64,000 bases of DNA from Pseudomonadota bacterium (GCA_023399465.1 JAEWPB010000020.1:1-64000); one strand, 5' to 3'. Shown: positions 28,430-37,652, counted from the stretch's first letter. Made by a program: numbers and translations. Notes: generated from the sequence alone by a model not told the origin.

Positions 28430-29716
28430 TTAGGCCGGTTCCCGGGTCATGACAAGGCTTGCGTTCTGTCCGCCGAAGCCGAAGGAGTTCGAGAGCACGG
28501 CAGAAACCTGCTGCTCGCGCTTCACGTTCGGAACGACGTCGAGTTCGATCGTCGGGTCCGGATTGGTGTAGTTGATCGTCGGCGGCAGGACGCCGGTCAG
28601 CATCGTCTGAATCGAGAACACCGCTTCGACGGCGCCGGCAGCGGTCAGCGTATGACCGATCATCGACTTGTTCGAAGAGACCGGAATCCCCTTCAGCGCG
28701 TCACCGAAGACCGCCGACATTGAGAGGTACTCCATCTTGTCGTTTTCAGGCGTCGAGGTGCCGTGGGCGTTGATATAGCCGATGCCTTCCTCGGCCATGC
28801 CCGCATCGGCCAATGCCGCGCGGATCGTGGCGATCGCAGGTCCCCCGTCGGGCGACGAGCGGGTACGATGGAAGTGGTCGGCCTTTTCGCCGCAGCCCTT
28901 CAGGATGCCGAGCACGCGGGCGCCGCGCGCGACGGCCGATTCCAGAGATTCCAGCACCAGCGTTGCCGCACCTTCGGCGATGACGAAACCATCGCGATCC
29001 TTGCTGAACGGCTTCGATGCCTTTTCCGGCGGATCGTTCTGGGTCGACAGGGCCGAAAGCAGCGCAAAGCGGATCAGCGCCTCGGCGCTGACTGAACCGT
29101 CGGTCGCAACCGTCAACGCACGGTCGGTACGCCCCTGGCGGATGGCCTCGACGCCGAGCTGGATCGCGGTCGCGCCCGAAGCGCAGGCCGTCGACAGCGT
29201 CACCGGCAGGCCGCGGGTGCCGAAGCGATCGGCAAGCCGCTCCGAGATCGCGCCGAAAAGGCTCGCTTCATGGAAGACCGGGTCGGCCTTGACGCGCATG
29301 GCAGCGAGGAAGCGATCATAGGCGTCGCCATCGCGGGTCGACGGCGGCGAACGATCGGCAAGATCGAAGCGAGCGCTCCATTCCGGCTCGATCGGCGGCG
29401 CGGCCAGGAACAGCGGGCCGTTGAAATCGCCGGAGATCCCGGCCTGCGCCAGCGCTTCGGCGGTCGTTTCGCGGGCGAAGGCATAGGAGCGCTCGACCGC
29501 GTTCGCAACCGGAATGTCGATGAAATCGACGGTACCGCAGATGCGGGTGGAAAGCCCCTCGGTCGGGAACCGGTTGATCGCGTGGATGCCGGATACGCCC
29601 GATGTCAGCGCCGTCCAGTTGTCGGTGAGCCCCTGGCCCAGCGACGTGAGGACGCCCATGCCGGTCACCGCAACGATCGGGCGGCCGAGGTGATCCTTGA
29701 AATGAGATGCTGTCAT
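28430..29716 (-). CDS. fabF1XL: 3-oxoacyl-ACP synthase FabF1XL
   Basis: A 428-residue condensing enzyme with an intact catalytic triad: C178 in STACASG, H318 in NAHGTST and H355 in GHTLTAAG. It elongates acyl-AcpXL chains for the very-long-chain hydroxy acid of rhizobial lipid A. It follows the degenerate FabF2XL by 12 bp, and the two probably form a heterodimer (inference from KS/chain-length-factor pairs). The F1/F2 numbering follows the rhizobial cluster order and could be swapped in some annotations. Confidence 0.9.
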   Translation of the reverse strand: MTASHFKDHLGRPIVAVTGMGVLTSLGQGLTDNWTALTSGVSGIHAINRFPTEGLSTRICGTVDFIDIPVANAVERSYAFARETTAEALAQAGISGDFNGPLFLAAPPIEPEWSARFDLADRSPPSTRDGDAYDRFLAAMRVKADPVFHEASLFGAISERLADRFGTRGLPVTLSTACASGATAIQLGVEAIRQGRTDRALTVATDGSVSAEALIRFALLSALSTQNDPPEKASKPFSKDRDGFVIAEGAATLVLESLESAVARGARVLGILKGCGEKADHFHRTRSSPDGGPAIATIRAALADAGMAEEGIGYINAHGTSTPENDKMEYLSMSAVFGDALKGIPVSSNKSMIGHTLTAAGAVEAVFSIQTMLTGVLPPTINYTNPDPTIELDVVPNVKREQQVSAVLSNSFGFGGQNASLVMTREPA

Positions 29717-29728
29717 ATCCTTGGCTCC

Positions 29729-30934
29729 TCAATCATTGGCCGTAAGCAGGGCAATGCCCTCGCCGCGCACATGGCCGATCGTCGTCACCAGTGCGGCACG
29801 CGCGCCTTCAGCCATCGGCTTTTCGTGTTCGGGATCGAATGGCGGCACCTTGGCATGAGCGCCGACGGCCAGTGCGGCAAAGGCAAGCCCGAGCGGGAAC
29901 TGTGCTTCCAGCCCGTGACCGGAGACGCCGCTATAGGCGCGAATGGCCGTCTCGGGGAAGCGACGCTCGAGCGAGCGCTTCTCGCGCGCGGCAAGATCGT
30001 GGAAACCGGTCGAACCGCAGAAGATCACGGTATCCCTGGAACCTGCACCGTCGGCACTCTTGTAGAGATGCTCGAGACGGTTTTCCAGCCTGCCCTCGTC
30101 GCGGTTGCCGCGATCGCCCTCGATCGCGTCGATCACCGCATAGATGCGGGCGCCGCGCGCCTCGGCATGGGCGCGCGATTCCAGAACGAGGAACGCGCCG
30201 ACCGATCCCATGATCATGCCGCCGCCGTCTTCCGGCTTGCGCGACCAGAACGGATGCCAATCGCCCCGCGAATGGCCCTGGAGCGATTCGATCAGCAGGA
30301 TGAGATCGAGACGTTCCGCCGAAAACGCGCCGCCGACCAGCGTGTGGGTCGACTGCCCGGCCTTGATGCGGGCAAACGCGGTCTCGACCGCGGAAATGCC
30401 GGCGGCCTCTTCGCCCATGAAGGTCCGGGACGAACCGGTGACCTTGTGGACGATGGAGATGTTGCCTGCCAGAAGGTTGGAAAGCTGCGCCAGGAACAGC
30501 GTCGGCCGCAGTTCGGTCGTCAGCTTCTCGTTGAGAAGCAGCTCGCGGTCGTTGCGCTTCAGCCCTTCGTTGACGATCATCGAATCGACGTTGATGTCGC
30601 GCTCGCCACCGCCGGCCGCGACGATCATGTCCATCGTGCCGCAGGCTTCGAGATCGTCCTTGAACCCGGCGTCATCGAGCGCGAGGCCCGCCGCGAACAC
30701 ACCGAGGCGCTGCCAGTTTTCCATCTGCCGCTGGTCGCCACGCTTGGGGATCTGCGCAGACCAGTCGATTTCAGGCAGCGGGTGAACCGGATAGGGCTGG
30801 AATTTCTCGGTTTCGATCCTGACCGCAGGCCCTGAAGGCGCCGTCAGCAGGGCGACATGCGGCTCGGTGCCGACACCCTGACAGGTCACGATACCGACGC
30901 CGGTAATCACCACGTCATTCTGTGATTTGCTCAT
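29729..30934 (-). CDS. fabF2XL: 3-oxoacyl-ACP synthase-like FabF2XL lacking catalytic Cys
   Basis: A 401-residue ketosynthase-fold protein. The region that should hold the nucleophilic Cys (residues 161-180, KVTGSSRTFMGEEAAG) has none, and the NAHGTST motif is replaced by FCGSTG (305-310). Only the last His remains (SGH at 338-340). It therefore resembles chain-length factors of type II polyketide synthases and probably works as the non-condensing partner of FabF1XL, perhaps setting chain length. Its start overlaps the fabZXL stop region, and fabF1XL begins 12 bp after its end. Confidence 0.87.
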   Translation of the reverse strand: MSKSQNDVVITGVGIVTCQGVGTEPHVALLTAPSGPAVRIETEKFQPYPVHPLPEIDWSAQIPKRGDQRQMENWQRLGVFAAGLALDDAGFKDDLEACGTMDMIVAAGGGERDINVDSMIVNEGLKRNDRELLLNEKLTTELRPTLFLAQLSNLLAGNISIVHKVTGSSRTFMGEEAAGISAVETAFARIKAGQSTHTLVGGAFSAERLDLILLIESLQGHSRGDWHPFWSRKPEDGGGMIMGSVGAFLVLESRAHAEARGARIYAVIDAIEGDRGNRDEGRLENRLEHLYKSADGAGSRDTVIFCGSTGFHDLAAREKRSLERRFPETAIRAYSGVSGHGLEAQFPLGLAFAALAVGAHAKVPPFDPEHEKPMAEGARAALVTTIGHVRGEGIALLTAND

Positions 30935-31422
30935 CCCTTGTCCTCTTGTCCTGCCGCTGCGGCAATCGCATCCATCAGTCCGACTTCGCCGGCGCGCTTG
31001 CGTACGATATCGGCCAGCGGAATTTCCTCGAACGGCATGGTGCGCAGCTTCAGTTGCGCGTCGCAGACCTTCTTGCCTGCAGACGTAATTTTCGCCTTGG
31101 TGACCGCGAACCCGGAGCCGTCATGTTCGAGAAACGCCTCGATGTCGAGCACCGCTTCCGGCTCGACGAAGGTGCGCATCTTGGCGCCGTCGACCGACAT
31201 CAGGAAAGGCATCGCCTTGAACCCGGTGGCGGCCAGCACCAGCATGCCGGATGCCTGCGCCATCGTTTCGATCAACAGCACGCCGGGCACCAGCGGCATC
31301 CCCGGGAAATGGCCTTCGAATACGGGGCTTTTCGCCGGGACCACGGACTGGGCCTTAAGCCAGCCCTTGGCAAGATCCACCGCGTCAACCCGATCGATCA
31401 TCTGGAAGTATTCCAGCAACAT
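30931..31422 (-). CDS. fabZXL: 3-hydroxyacyl-ACP dehydratase FabZXL
   Basis: A 163-residue hot-dog-fold dehydratase with the FabZ motif GHFPGMPLVPGVLLIE (catalytic H38 and E52). It dehydrates hydroxyacyl chains during synthesis of the long acyl group. ATG at 31422 is chosen because GGAGAG lies 8 nt upstream. It overlaps fabF2XL by 4 bp (ATGA). A 243-bp gap with a stem-loop separates it from acpXL. Confidence 0.9.
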   Translation of the reverse strand: MLLEYFQMIDRVDAVDLAKGWLKAQSVVPAKSPVFEGHFPGMPLVPGVLLIETMAQASGMLVLAATGFKAMPFLMSVDGAKMRTFVEPEAVLDIEAFLEHDGSGFAVTKAKITSAGKKVCDAQLKLRTMPFEEIPLADIVRKRAGEVGLMDAIAAAAGQEDKG

Positions 31423-31561
31423 GGGGACTCTCCAGGTCCTAGGCTTGGAACGCCGCCAGCCGGACCTCGATGTCCGCCGGACCAACCGCCCGAAGCTCTG
31501 TGCGCATGGCAGGCAGCACCCTATCCGGCTGCCGCGCCGCCTGCGTCGATTTCATTTTGCC

Positions 31562-31607
31562 GGTGCTTTCCGGACACCCGTCGCGAAACAAACTCCGGAA
31601 AAACACC
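31562..31607 (-). other. Stem-loop in the acpXL-fabZXL gap
   Basis: TTTCCGG (31567-31573) pairs with CCGGAAA (31595-31601), extended by GGTG (31562-31565) with CACC (31604-31607) across a small bulge; the loop is about 21 nt. It lies in the 243 bp between acpXL and fabZXL on the transcribed strand. It could be a partial terminator or processing site allowing more AcpXL than elongation enzymes. No long T-run follows. Confidence 0.4.
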
Positions 31608-31665
31608 AAAGCGCGCGTCGCGCCTGTCCGGCACGTCGCACGCTCGATAACTCGTCAACCGCGCT

Positions 31666-31944
31666 TCAGCCCTTGGCGGCCCGCAGTTCGTCAATCTTGG
31701 CACAGAGGTTTTTCAGCACGAAATACTCTTCCGTGGAAACCTTGCCTTCGTTGACTTCCTGGGTCCACTGCTCGAGCGGGATCTTGATGCCGAATTCCTT
31801 GTCGATGGCAAACACGATGTCAAGGAAGTCGAGGCTGTCGATGCCGAGGTCATCGATCGTATGGCTTTCCGGCGTAATCGTCTCACGATCGATTTCGCTC
31901 GTCTCCGCGATGATGTCGGCAACCTTGTCGAATGTAGCAGTCAC
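31666..31944 (-). CDS. acpXL: Acyl carrier protein AcpXL
   Basis: A 92-residue acidic carrier protein with phosphopantetheine attachment at S37 in GIDSLDFLD. The length and the motifs [12 protein letters not shown] and [18 protein letters not shown] are those of rhizobial AcpXL, which carries the 27-hydroxyoctacosanoic acid for lipid A, rather than housekeeping AcpP. The start is GTG at 31944 with GAGGTAAGG upstream. It heads the cluster acpXL-fabZXL-fabF2XL-fabF1XL-adh-lpxXL. Confidence 0.95.
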
Positions 31945-32049
31945 GCCCTTACCTCTTCGAATGTCTATTCAGGTTTCCTCATAGGGAAATCCTGTCCAAA
32001 AGCCAATGGGGCTCGCTTCGCATTGCAAAAAATTGGACAACACTGTTGC

Positions 32050-33399
32050 TCAAACAGCAATGGAATGGCGGCCGCGGCCGTTGCCGAGATAGCTGTCGAA
32101 TACGGCGGCAACGCTGCGGGCAAACGGCTTGCCGGCCGCTGTCAGCGAGAATTGTTGCGAATCGATGGTGCAGATTCCGTCGCTGTTGCCGGCCGCAAAG
32201 TTGCGCGCCTCGGCGATCACCTCCTCGGCAATACTGGGGAACCGCTGCCGCAGATCATCGAAGGAAAAGCCGAAGTCGCACATGATGCGCTCGATCACAT
32301 GTGCGCGCATCCGGTCTTCGTCGGTCAACTGGATGCCACGCACCGCCGCAAGACCGGTCGAATCCGCCATCCGCTGGTATTCCCCGGTCGCCGGCATGTT
32401 CTGCACGTAGCCCTGGGGCAACTGGCCGATGGACGACGCACCGAGCCCGATCAGGGCATCGGCGGCGTCGTCGGTATAACCCTGGAAATTCCGCCGCAAG
32501 GTCCCTTCCCTGTCGGCGACCGCCAGACGATCCGCAGGCTTGGCGAAATGGTCGATGCCGATCGCCTGGTAGCCGCTTGCCACCAGCATGTCCGCGGCGA
32601 GCGTCATCTGCCGGAAGCGCTCGGCGACATCAGGCAGCGCATCTTCCGGGATCAGCGTCTGGTGTTTCTTCATCCACGGAACGTGGGCATAGCCGAAGAG
32701 CGCGATGCGATCAGGATCGAGGGAAATGATGTCCTCGACCGTGCGCTCGAGCGTTGCGAGCGTCTGGTAGGGCAGCCCGTAGAGTATGTCGCAATTGACC
32801 GAGCGCACACCCCTCGCCCGCACCGCCTCGACAACCTCCCTTGTGTGCTCGAAGGTCTGGATGCGGTTGATCGCATTCTGCACCTTCGGCTCGAAATCCT
32901 GGACGCCGAGGCTTGCGCGCGTCATGCCGATCGCAGCCAGCGCATCGTAGCGCGGCGCGTCGAGATCGTTCGGATCCATCTCGACGCTGATCTCGGCATC
33001 CGCGGCAAAGTTGAACGCACCACGCAGAGCCGCCATCAGGTCGATCAGGTCTTCGGGCCGGACCATGGTCGGCGAACCGCCGCCGAAATGCAGCGCAGTG
33101 ACCCGCACATCAGGGGAAACGCGCGCGCCGACGGCTGCGATCTCCCGCTTCAGCGACATGAGATAGGTGGCGATCGGCTCATATTTCAGCGTATGCTTGG
33201 TATGACAGGCACAGAACCAGCACAGCCGGTCACAATAGGGAATGTGGACGTAAAGGGATAAGGTCTGCCCTTTTCCGAGCGCCGAGAGCCACTGCGCATA
33301 TATGTCGCAGTCAATACCTTCGTGGAAATGCGGAGCCGTCGGATAGCTGGTATATCGTGGAACTGCACCGGAGTATTTTTTCAAAAAGTGCTGGTTCAT
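32050..33399 (-). CDS. hemN: Oxygen-independent coproporphyrinogen III oxidase HemN
   Basis: A 449-residue radical SAM enzyme. The [4Fe-4S] motif CX3CX2C is in YCDRLCWFCACH, and GGGSPTMV, the DPNDLDAP segment and a HemN C-terminal domain follow. It decarboxylates coproporphyrinogen III without oxygen, making heme available when oxygen is scarce, which fits the cbb3 oxidase genes nearby. ATG at 33399 follows GGGAGAAG and gives the normal start (MNQHFLKKYSG). An FNR box lies 74 bp upstream. It is divergent from fnrN. Confidence 0.95.
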   Translation of the reverse strand: MNQHFLKKYSGAVPRYTSYPTAPHFHEGIDCDIYAQWLSALGKGQTLSLYVHIPYCDRLCWFCACHTKHTLKYEPIATYLMSLKREIAAVGARVSPDVRVTALHFGGGSPTMVRPEDLIDLMAALRGAFNFAADAEISVEMDPNDLDAPRYDALAAIGMTRASLGVQDFEPKVQNAINRIQTFEHTREVVEAVRARGVRSVNCDILYGLPYQTLATLERTVEDIISLDPDRIALFGYAHVPWMKKHQTLIPEDALPDVAERFRQMTLAADMLVASGYQAIGIDHFAKPADRLAVADREGTLRRNFQGYTDDAADALIGLGASSIGQLPQGYVQNMPATGEYQRMADSTGLAAVRGIQLTDEDRMRAHVIERIMCDFGFSFDDLRQRFPSIAEEVIAEARNFAAGNSDGICTIDSQQFSLTAAGKPFARSVAAVFDSYLGNGRGRHSIAV

Positions 33400-33472
33400 C
33401 GGCTTCTCCCGGCTTTTTGGGGGCGCATTGCGGATCGTCTGGGAATTTGTAGATTGTCTTGTCGGTTCCGCC

Positions 33473-33486
33473 TTGACTTCGATCAA
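33473..33486. promoter_or_regulatory. FNR/FixK box between hemN and fnrN
   Basis: TTGAC-TTCG-ATCAA matches the anaerobox consensus. It is 74-87 bp upstream of hemN and 141-154 bp upstream of fnrN. It probably activates hemN at low oxygen and may also mediate fnrN autoregulation. Confidence 0.87.
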
Positions 33487-33626
33487 ATGCGGCGTTCTGA
33501 CGAAAACTTGATGAGCATAGCGCCCGCAAGAGAGATATTTCGACGAAATAGCATATATGCGGGCAGGAAAGCTGCGTCGCAGCAGCGATTGCACCACCCA
33601 AGTGACGAATTGGAACCGTACGACCG

Positions 33627-34352
33627 ATGGATATTGCCAGAAAAGACATTCACAACTCCGATATCCCGGTTGTGTGCCGCTCCTGCGAAGCCCGTCACGG
33701 CGGTGTCTGCGGGACGTTGACGGCCGTGCAACTTCTCGAACTGAGCAAGCACTCGACGCGGCGCAAGATCGAGGCCGGCAGCGAGCTCGTCGGCCAGGGC
33801 GAGCGGGTGAATGCCTATTCGAACATCCTCAAGGGCGTGGTCAAACTCAGCAAGATGATGGCGGACGGCCGCCAGCAGATCGTTGGGCTGCAATTCGCCC
33901 CCGATTTCCTTGGCCGCCCGTTCATGGACGAAAGCACGCTGACCGCCGAAGCCGCCGTCGACACCGAGATCTGCGCGTTCCCGCGCAACATCATCGATCG
34001 CATGGTTGCCGAAACGCCGGAACTGGAACATCGCCTGCACAACCAGGCGCTGAAGGAACTGGACGAAGCCCGCGACTGGATGCTGACGCTCGGCCGCAAG
34101 ACGGCGCAGGAGAAGGTGGCAAGCTTTCTCTATATGATCGCAACCAATGTCGATCCGGAGAGCGTCGACAATTCGACCTTCGAACTGCCGCTGTCGCGCG
34201 CCGACATCGCCGATTTCCTCGGCCTGACCATCGAAACGGTCAGCCGGCAGATGACCAAGCTGCGCAAGGAAAGCATCATCCACGTCGAGAACAACCGCAA
34301 TGTGAGCGTGCCCGACATGGATCGGCTGTGCCGCGCCGCCGGGATCGATTGA
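33627..34352 (+). CDS. fnrN: Oxygen-sensing CRP/FNR regulator FnrN
   Basis: A 241-residue CRP/FNR-family activator. Four Cys suited to an oxygen-labile [4Fe-4S] cluster are present: C17 and C20 in CRSC, C28 in GGVC, and C116 in EICAFPR. The cyclic-nucleotide-binding-like fold is followed by a helix-turn-helix, SRADIADFLGLTIETVSRQMTKLR (about 190-213), whose E-x-x-S-R recognition pattern matches TTGAY-N4-RTCAA sites. It can sense oxygen directly, unlike FixK. Likely targets in this window are ccoN, ccoG and hemN, which all carry such boxes. The ribosome site is weak. Confidence 0.94.
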   Translation: MDIARKDIHNSDIPVVCRSCEARHGGVCGTLTAVQLLELSKHSTRRKIEAGSELVGQGERVNAYSNILKGVVKLSKMMADGRQQIVGLQFAPDFLGRPFMDESTLTAEAAVDTEICAFPRNIIDRMVAETPELEHRLHNQALKELDEARDWMLTLGRKTAQEKVASFLYMIATNVDPESVDNSTFELPLSRADIADFLGLTIETVSRQMTKLRKESIIHVENNRNVSVPDMDRLCRAAGID

Positions 34353-34369
34353 GCCCGGTAGAACGCGCC

Positions 34370-35344
34370 TCAGAGCAGGATCAGGAACAGCCCCAGGGCG
34401 ATCAGCGCCAGCGTCGAGCAGGCGCCATGGAAGACCGCGATCCCGGCCGTCAGGTCATCGGCGCGGGCGATACCGCGCCCCGCCCCGTTGATCATCGGCT
34501 CGCTTACCCGGTTGCCGCCGTAGATGCGCGGCCCGGCCAACTGGATGTCGAGCGCGCCGGCCATCGCCGCTTCCGGCCAGCCGGAATTGGGCGAGCGGTG
34601 CAGCCCATTGTCCTGAAGGGCGACCAGCAGCGCGTTTCGCGCCCCTGCTGCACCCTTCACCATGGCTGCGCCTGCCGCGACGAGCAGGATCGACAGCCTT
34701 GCGGCCGGCCAGTTCGCGAGATCGTCCAGCCGAGCGGCAGCCCAGCCGAAATCGATGTATTTCTCTGATTTATGCCCGATCATCGAATCGGCGGTGTTCA
34801 GCATCTTGTAGGCCAGCAGGCCTGGCAGGCCGAGAAGCGCATACCAGAAGGCGGGCGCGACCACCCCATCGGAAAAATTCTCGGCAAGGCTTTCGATTGC
34901 TGCCCGGCAGACGGCCGGCGTGTCGAGGGTTTCCGGATCGCGGCCGACGATCATCGACACCGCCCTGCGGCCGCCCTCCAGACCGTCGCTCCGCAACCCG
35001 TCGACGACCGCCCCGACGTGATCGGAAAGGCACTTCTGCGCCAGGAACACCGCGACCAGCAGGATCTCGACGAGTATGCCGATCGGCCCGAGTGCGAACA
35101 GCAAGGCGTGAATAGCCCAGCCGACGACGAGACTTGCGACCAGGAGGATGGCGATGGCAAGGACGCCGTTGCGCCTGCGCACGGAAGCCGGCAGCCTGAC
35201 ATCGTTGAGCCTGTCGTCCAGCGCAGTGATCGCCCTGCCGAACAGCACGACAGGGTGCGGGATGCGGTTCCACAGCCAGACCGGATCGCCGACGATGCGG
35301 TCGAGGATCAGCGCGAGAAAGAGAACGAGCAGGTTCCCGGTCAT
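34370..35344 (-). CDS. cobD: Adenosylcobinamide-phosphate synthase CbiB/CobD
   Basis: A 324-residue inner-membrane protein with several hydrophobic segments and the family motifs LDRIVGDPVWLWNRIPHPVVLFG, NFSDGVVAPAFWYALLGLPG and YKMLNTADSMIGHKSEKY. It joins the aminopropanol arm to adenosylcobyric acid. It is last in the operon cobA-cobB-cobC-cobD, overlapping cobC by 4 bp. It is named cobD in aerobic-pathway nomenclature; cbiB is the Salmonella name. Confidence 0.95.
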   Translation of the reverse strand: MTGNLLVLFLALILDRIVGDPVWLWNRIPHPVVLFGRAITALDDRLNDVRLPASVRRRNGVLAIAILLVASLVVGWAIHALLFALGPIGILVEILLVAVFLAQKCLSDHVGAVVDGLRSDGLEGGRRAVSMIVGRDPETLDTPAVCRAAIESLAENFSDGVVAPAFWYALLGLPGLLAYKMLNTADSMIGHKSEKYIDFGWAAARLDDLANWPAARLSILLVAAGAAMVKGAAGARNALLVALQDNGLHRSPNSGWPEAAMAGALDIQLAGPRIYGGNRVSEPMINGAGRGIARADDLTAGIAVFHGACSTLALIALGLFLILL

Positions 35345-36348
35345 GAATGGCGGTTCCAGCTTTCGAGCGATGCCGCAAGCCTCCGATCGCCCGCCTCATC
35401 CGGCGAAAGGCCGATGCGCAGCCAGTCGGGCGCATAGTCGAACTTGCGCACGAGAACATGGTCGCGGCAGAGATGGGCGTGCAATTCAGCAGCCCGGGGA
35501 TGGGCGACCAGCGCAAACAGCGGCGTGCCGCCGACGACCGCGAGCCCCGCCCCCTCCAGTACCGCCATCAGGCCGCGCTTGCGGACGGCAATGGCACGGG
35601 CAACAGGAGCGGTATCCGCCTCCATCAACTGCGCGGCGACGGACAGCGCCGGGCCGGACACCGCCCACGGACCCAGCCAGTTGTCCAGCCGTTCGAGGAT
35701 CGGCTCCTCAGCAATCACGAATCCGAGCCGCATGCCCGCCAGCCCGAAGAACTTGCCGAACGAGCGGAAGATGACCAGACCGGGCATGCCTGCGGCACGT
35801 GGAGCGAGACTTGCCTCGGGATCTGTGTCACCGAAGGCTTCGTCGACGACGAGGAGCGCCTCCTGCGCCGCAAGTCGCTGCCGCAGTTTCTCGAGCACTT
35901 CAGGCGCGAAAATCCGGCCGTCGGGATTGTTCGGATTGACCACCACGACAAGCCCGTGCTGCGGGCCGATTTCCTCAAGAGACGTGATCCTGTCGACCGC
36001 CATGCCCGCAAGCTCGAAGGCGCGTGCATATTCGCCGTAGGTCGGGAAAAGGATGGCGACGCGGCGCTCCCGGTCCGCCAGGCGCGGCAGCAGCTGGATC
36101 GCCGACTGGGTACCGGGCACGGCAAGCGGCAGGACGTCGCGGCTGCGGTAATAAGCGGCCGCCGCCTTGCGGGCAGCAAGGACAAGGTGCTGGTCCGGAA
36201 GCCGGTGCCAGACATCGATCGCAATCGGCGGGACTGCCACCGGATTCGGATTGATGCCGGTGGAAAGATCGAGCCAGTCCTGCGGTCTGCCGCCATATGC
36301 TGCTGCGGCAGCGGTTATGCCGCCACCGTGAACGATGGCGCCGGTCAT
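35341..36348 (-). CDS. cobC: Threonine-phosphate decarboxylase CobC
   Basis: A 335-residue fold-type I PLP enzyme. The early motif DWLDLSTGINPNP, the NPNNPDGR segment and the PLP Lys in FRSFGKFFGLAGMRLGF (about residues 195-211) identify it as CobC. It provides (R)-1-amino-2-propanol O-phosphate for the nucleotide loop arm. It overlaps cobB and cobD by 4 bp each, so translation is coupled. Confidence 0.94.
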   Translation of the reverse strand: MTGAIVHGGGITAAAAAYGGRPQDWLDLSTGINPNPVAVPPIAIDVWHRLPDQHLVLAARKAAAAYYRSRDVLPLAVPGTQSAIQLLPRLADRERRVAILFPTYGEYARAFELAGMAVDRITSLEEIGPQHGLVVVVNPNNPDGRIFAPEVLEKLRQRLAAQEALLVVDEAFGDTDPEASLAPRAAGMPGLVIFRSFGKFFGLAGMRLGFVIAEEPILERLDNWLGPWAVSGPALSVAAQLMEADTAPVARAIAVRKRGLMAVLEGAGLAVVGGTPLFALVAHPRAAELHAHLCRDHVLVRKFDYAPDWLRIGLSPDEAGDRRLAASLESWNRHS

Positions 36349-37652
36349 GCCCGGTCACCGGCAAGATCGATCAGATGCATGAAGGATCCAGCCACGGAGC
36401 CGCGTTGCAAACCGACCTTGCCGAGCGGCGCGTCGAGCGCATCGGCAACGTCGAACAGCCGCTCCGCCTCTCCCTCCGAAACGATCGTCGCATGGTGGTA
36501 CTCGTGCGCCGTCATCGGACTGTCGAAGAACGCGCCGGAAAGCGGCTTCACCTTGCGATAGCCGAGATGGCGCTTGCGCTCGCGGAAGCTGGTCGTCAGC
36601 GGCAGCAGCCCCAGCATGCGGTGTTCGCCGCCCGCCCCGTCGATCAGACAGTCGCCGAGCGTCATGTAGCCGCCGCACTCGCCATAGATGCGAACGCCGC
36701 CGGCCGCCGCCTCCACCAGCGCTGTCCGGAACGTATCGGCCGCTGCAAGCGTGCCGGCATGGAGCTCCGGATAGCCACCGGGCAGGTAGATGGCATCGCT
36801 GTCTGCGGGCGGCGCCTCGTCGGCGAGCGGCGAGAAAAAGCGGATCTCCGCCCCGCGACGCCGCCAGCCAAGCAGCATGTGCTCGTAGCAGAAGGCAAAG
36901 GCGAGGTCGCGGGCGACGGCAATGCGCTGGCCGAGCGGTGCGAGCCGGGCAATATTGGCGTCCGAGGCGCGATCTGGCACCTGCTTGGCCGCCCGCATCA
37001 GCAGCGTCAGGTCGCAATCGGCGGTGACAGCGGCGGCGGCGTGCTCGATGAATTCCTCGAGCGCTGCGTGCTCTCCCGCCTGGACGAGGCCGAGATGGCG
37101 CTCCGGCAGCCCGAGACCGGTATCCGAGCGCACGACGGCGAAGATCGGCATGCGGATCGAGTCGAGCGCGAAACGCAGCATGGCCTCGTGCCGGTCGCTG
37201 CCGACGCGATTGAGGATGACGCCGGCGATGCGGGTATCGACGCGGAAATTGGCAAAGCCGCTGACCAGTGCCGCCACGGAATGGGACATCTTCGCGCAAT
37301 CGACGACGAGCACCACCGAAAGACCGAGCGTCGCGGCGAGATCCGCCGGTGAGCCGGTGCCGTCCGCGGCCCCGTCGAACAGCCCCATCATCGCCTCGAC
37401 GACCAGCGTGCGCCCGCCCGAGCGGTGCAGCGCGGCGTTGGCGAGCAGCAGTTCCGGCCGCATCGCCCATGGATCGAAGTTGAGGCAGGTCTCGCCGCTC
37501 GCCGCGGCATGAAATGCCGGGTCGATATAGTCCGGCCCCGCCTTGCCCGGTGCCAGCGCAATACCTCTCTTGTGCAGGGCCCGCAGCAGGCCGAGCGTCA
37601 CGGTCGTCTTGCCGGCACCCGAGGACGGCGCCGCGATCAGCAATCCGCTCAT
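36345..37652 (-). CDS. cobB: Cobyrinate/hydrogenobyrinate a,c-diamide synthase CobB
   Basis: A 435-residue ATP-dependent glutamine amidotransferase. The P-loop is APSSGAGKTTVTLG (about residues 7-20), and the class I amidotransferase-like region contains YGECGGYMTLG with the presumed nucleophilic Cys. It amidates side chains a and c of the corrin ring. ATG at 37652 overlaps the cobA end. The frame is open upstream inside cobA but without conserved content. Confidence 0.94.
   Translation of the reverse strand: MSGLLIAAPSSGAGKTTVTLGLLRALHKRGIALAPGKAGPDYIDPAFHAAASGETCLNFDPWAMRPELLLANAALHRSGGRTLVVEAMMGLFDGAADGTGSPADLAATLGLSVVLVVDCAKMSHSVAALVSGFANFRVDTRIAGVILNRVGSDRHEAMLRFALDSIRMPIFAVVRSDTGLGLPERHLGLVQAGEHAALEEFIEHAAAAVTADCDLTLLMRAAKQVPDRASDANIARLAPLGQRIAVARDLAFAFCYEHMLLGWRRRGAEIRFFSPLADEAPPADSDAIYLPGGYPELHAGTLAAADTFRTALVEAAAGGVRIYGECGGYMTLGDCLIDGAGGEHRMLGLLPLTTSFRERKRHLGYRKVKPLSGAFFDSPMTAHEYHHATIVSEGEAERLFDVADALDAPLGKVGLQRGSVAGSFMHLIDLAGDRA

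Noticed and set aside
31993..32039. TGTCCAA / TTGGACA inverted repeat between hemN and acpXL
   Set aside because: The arms are 33 nt apart and no T-run or known operator consensus supports a function.
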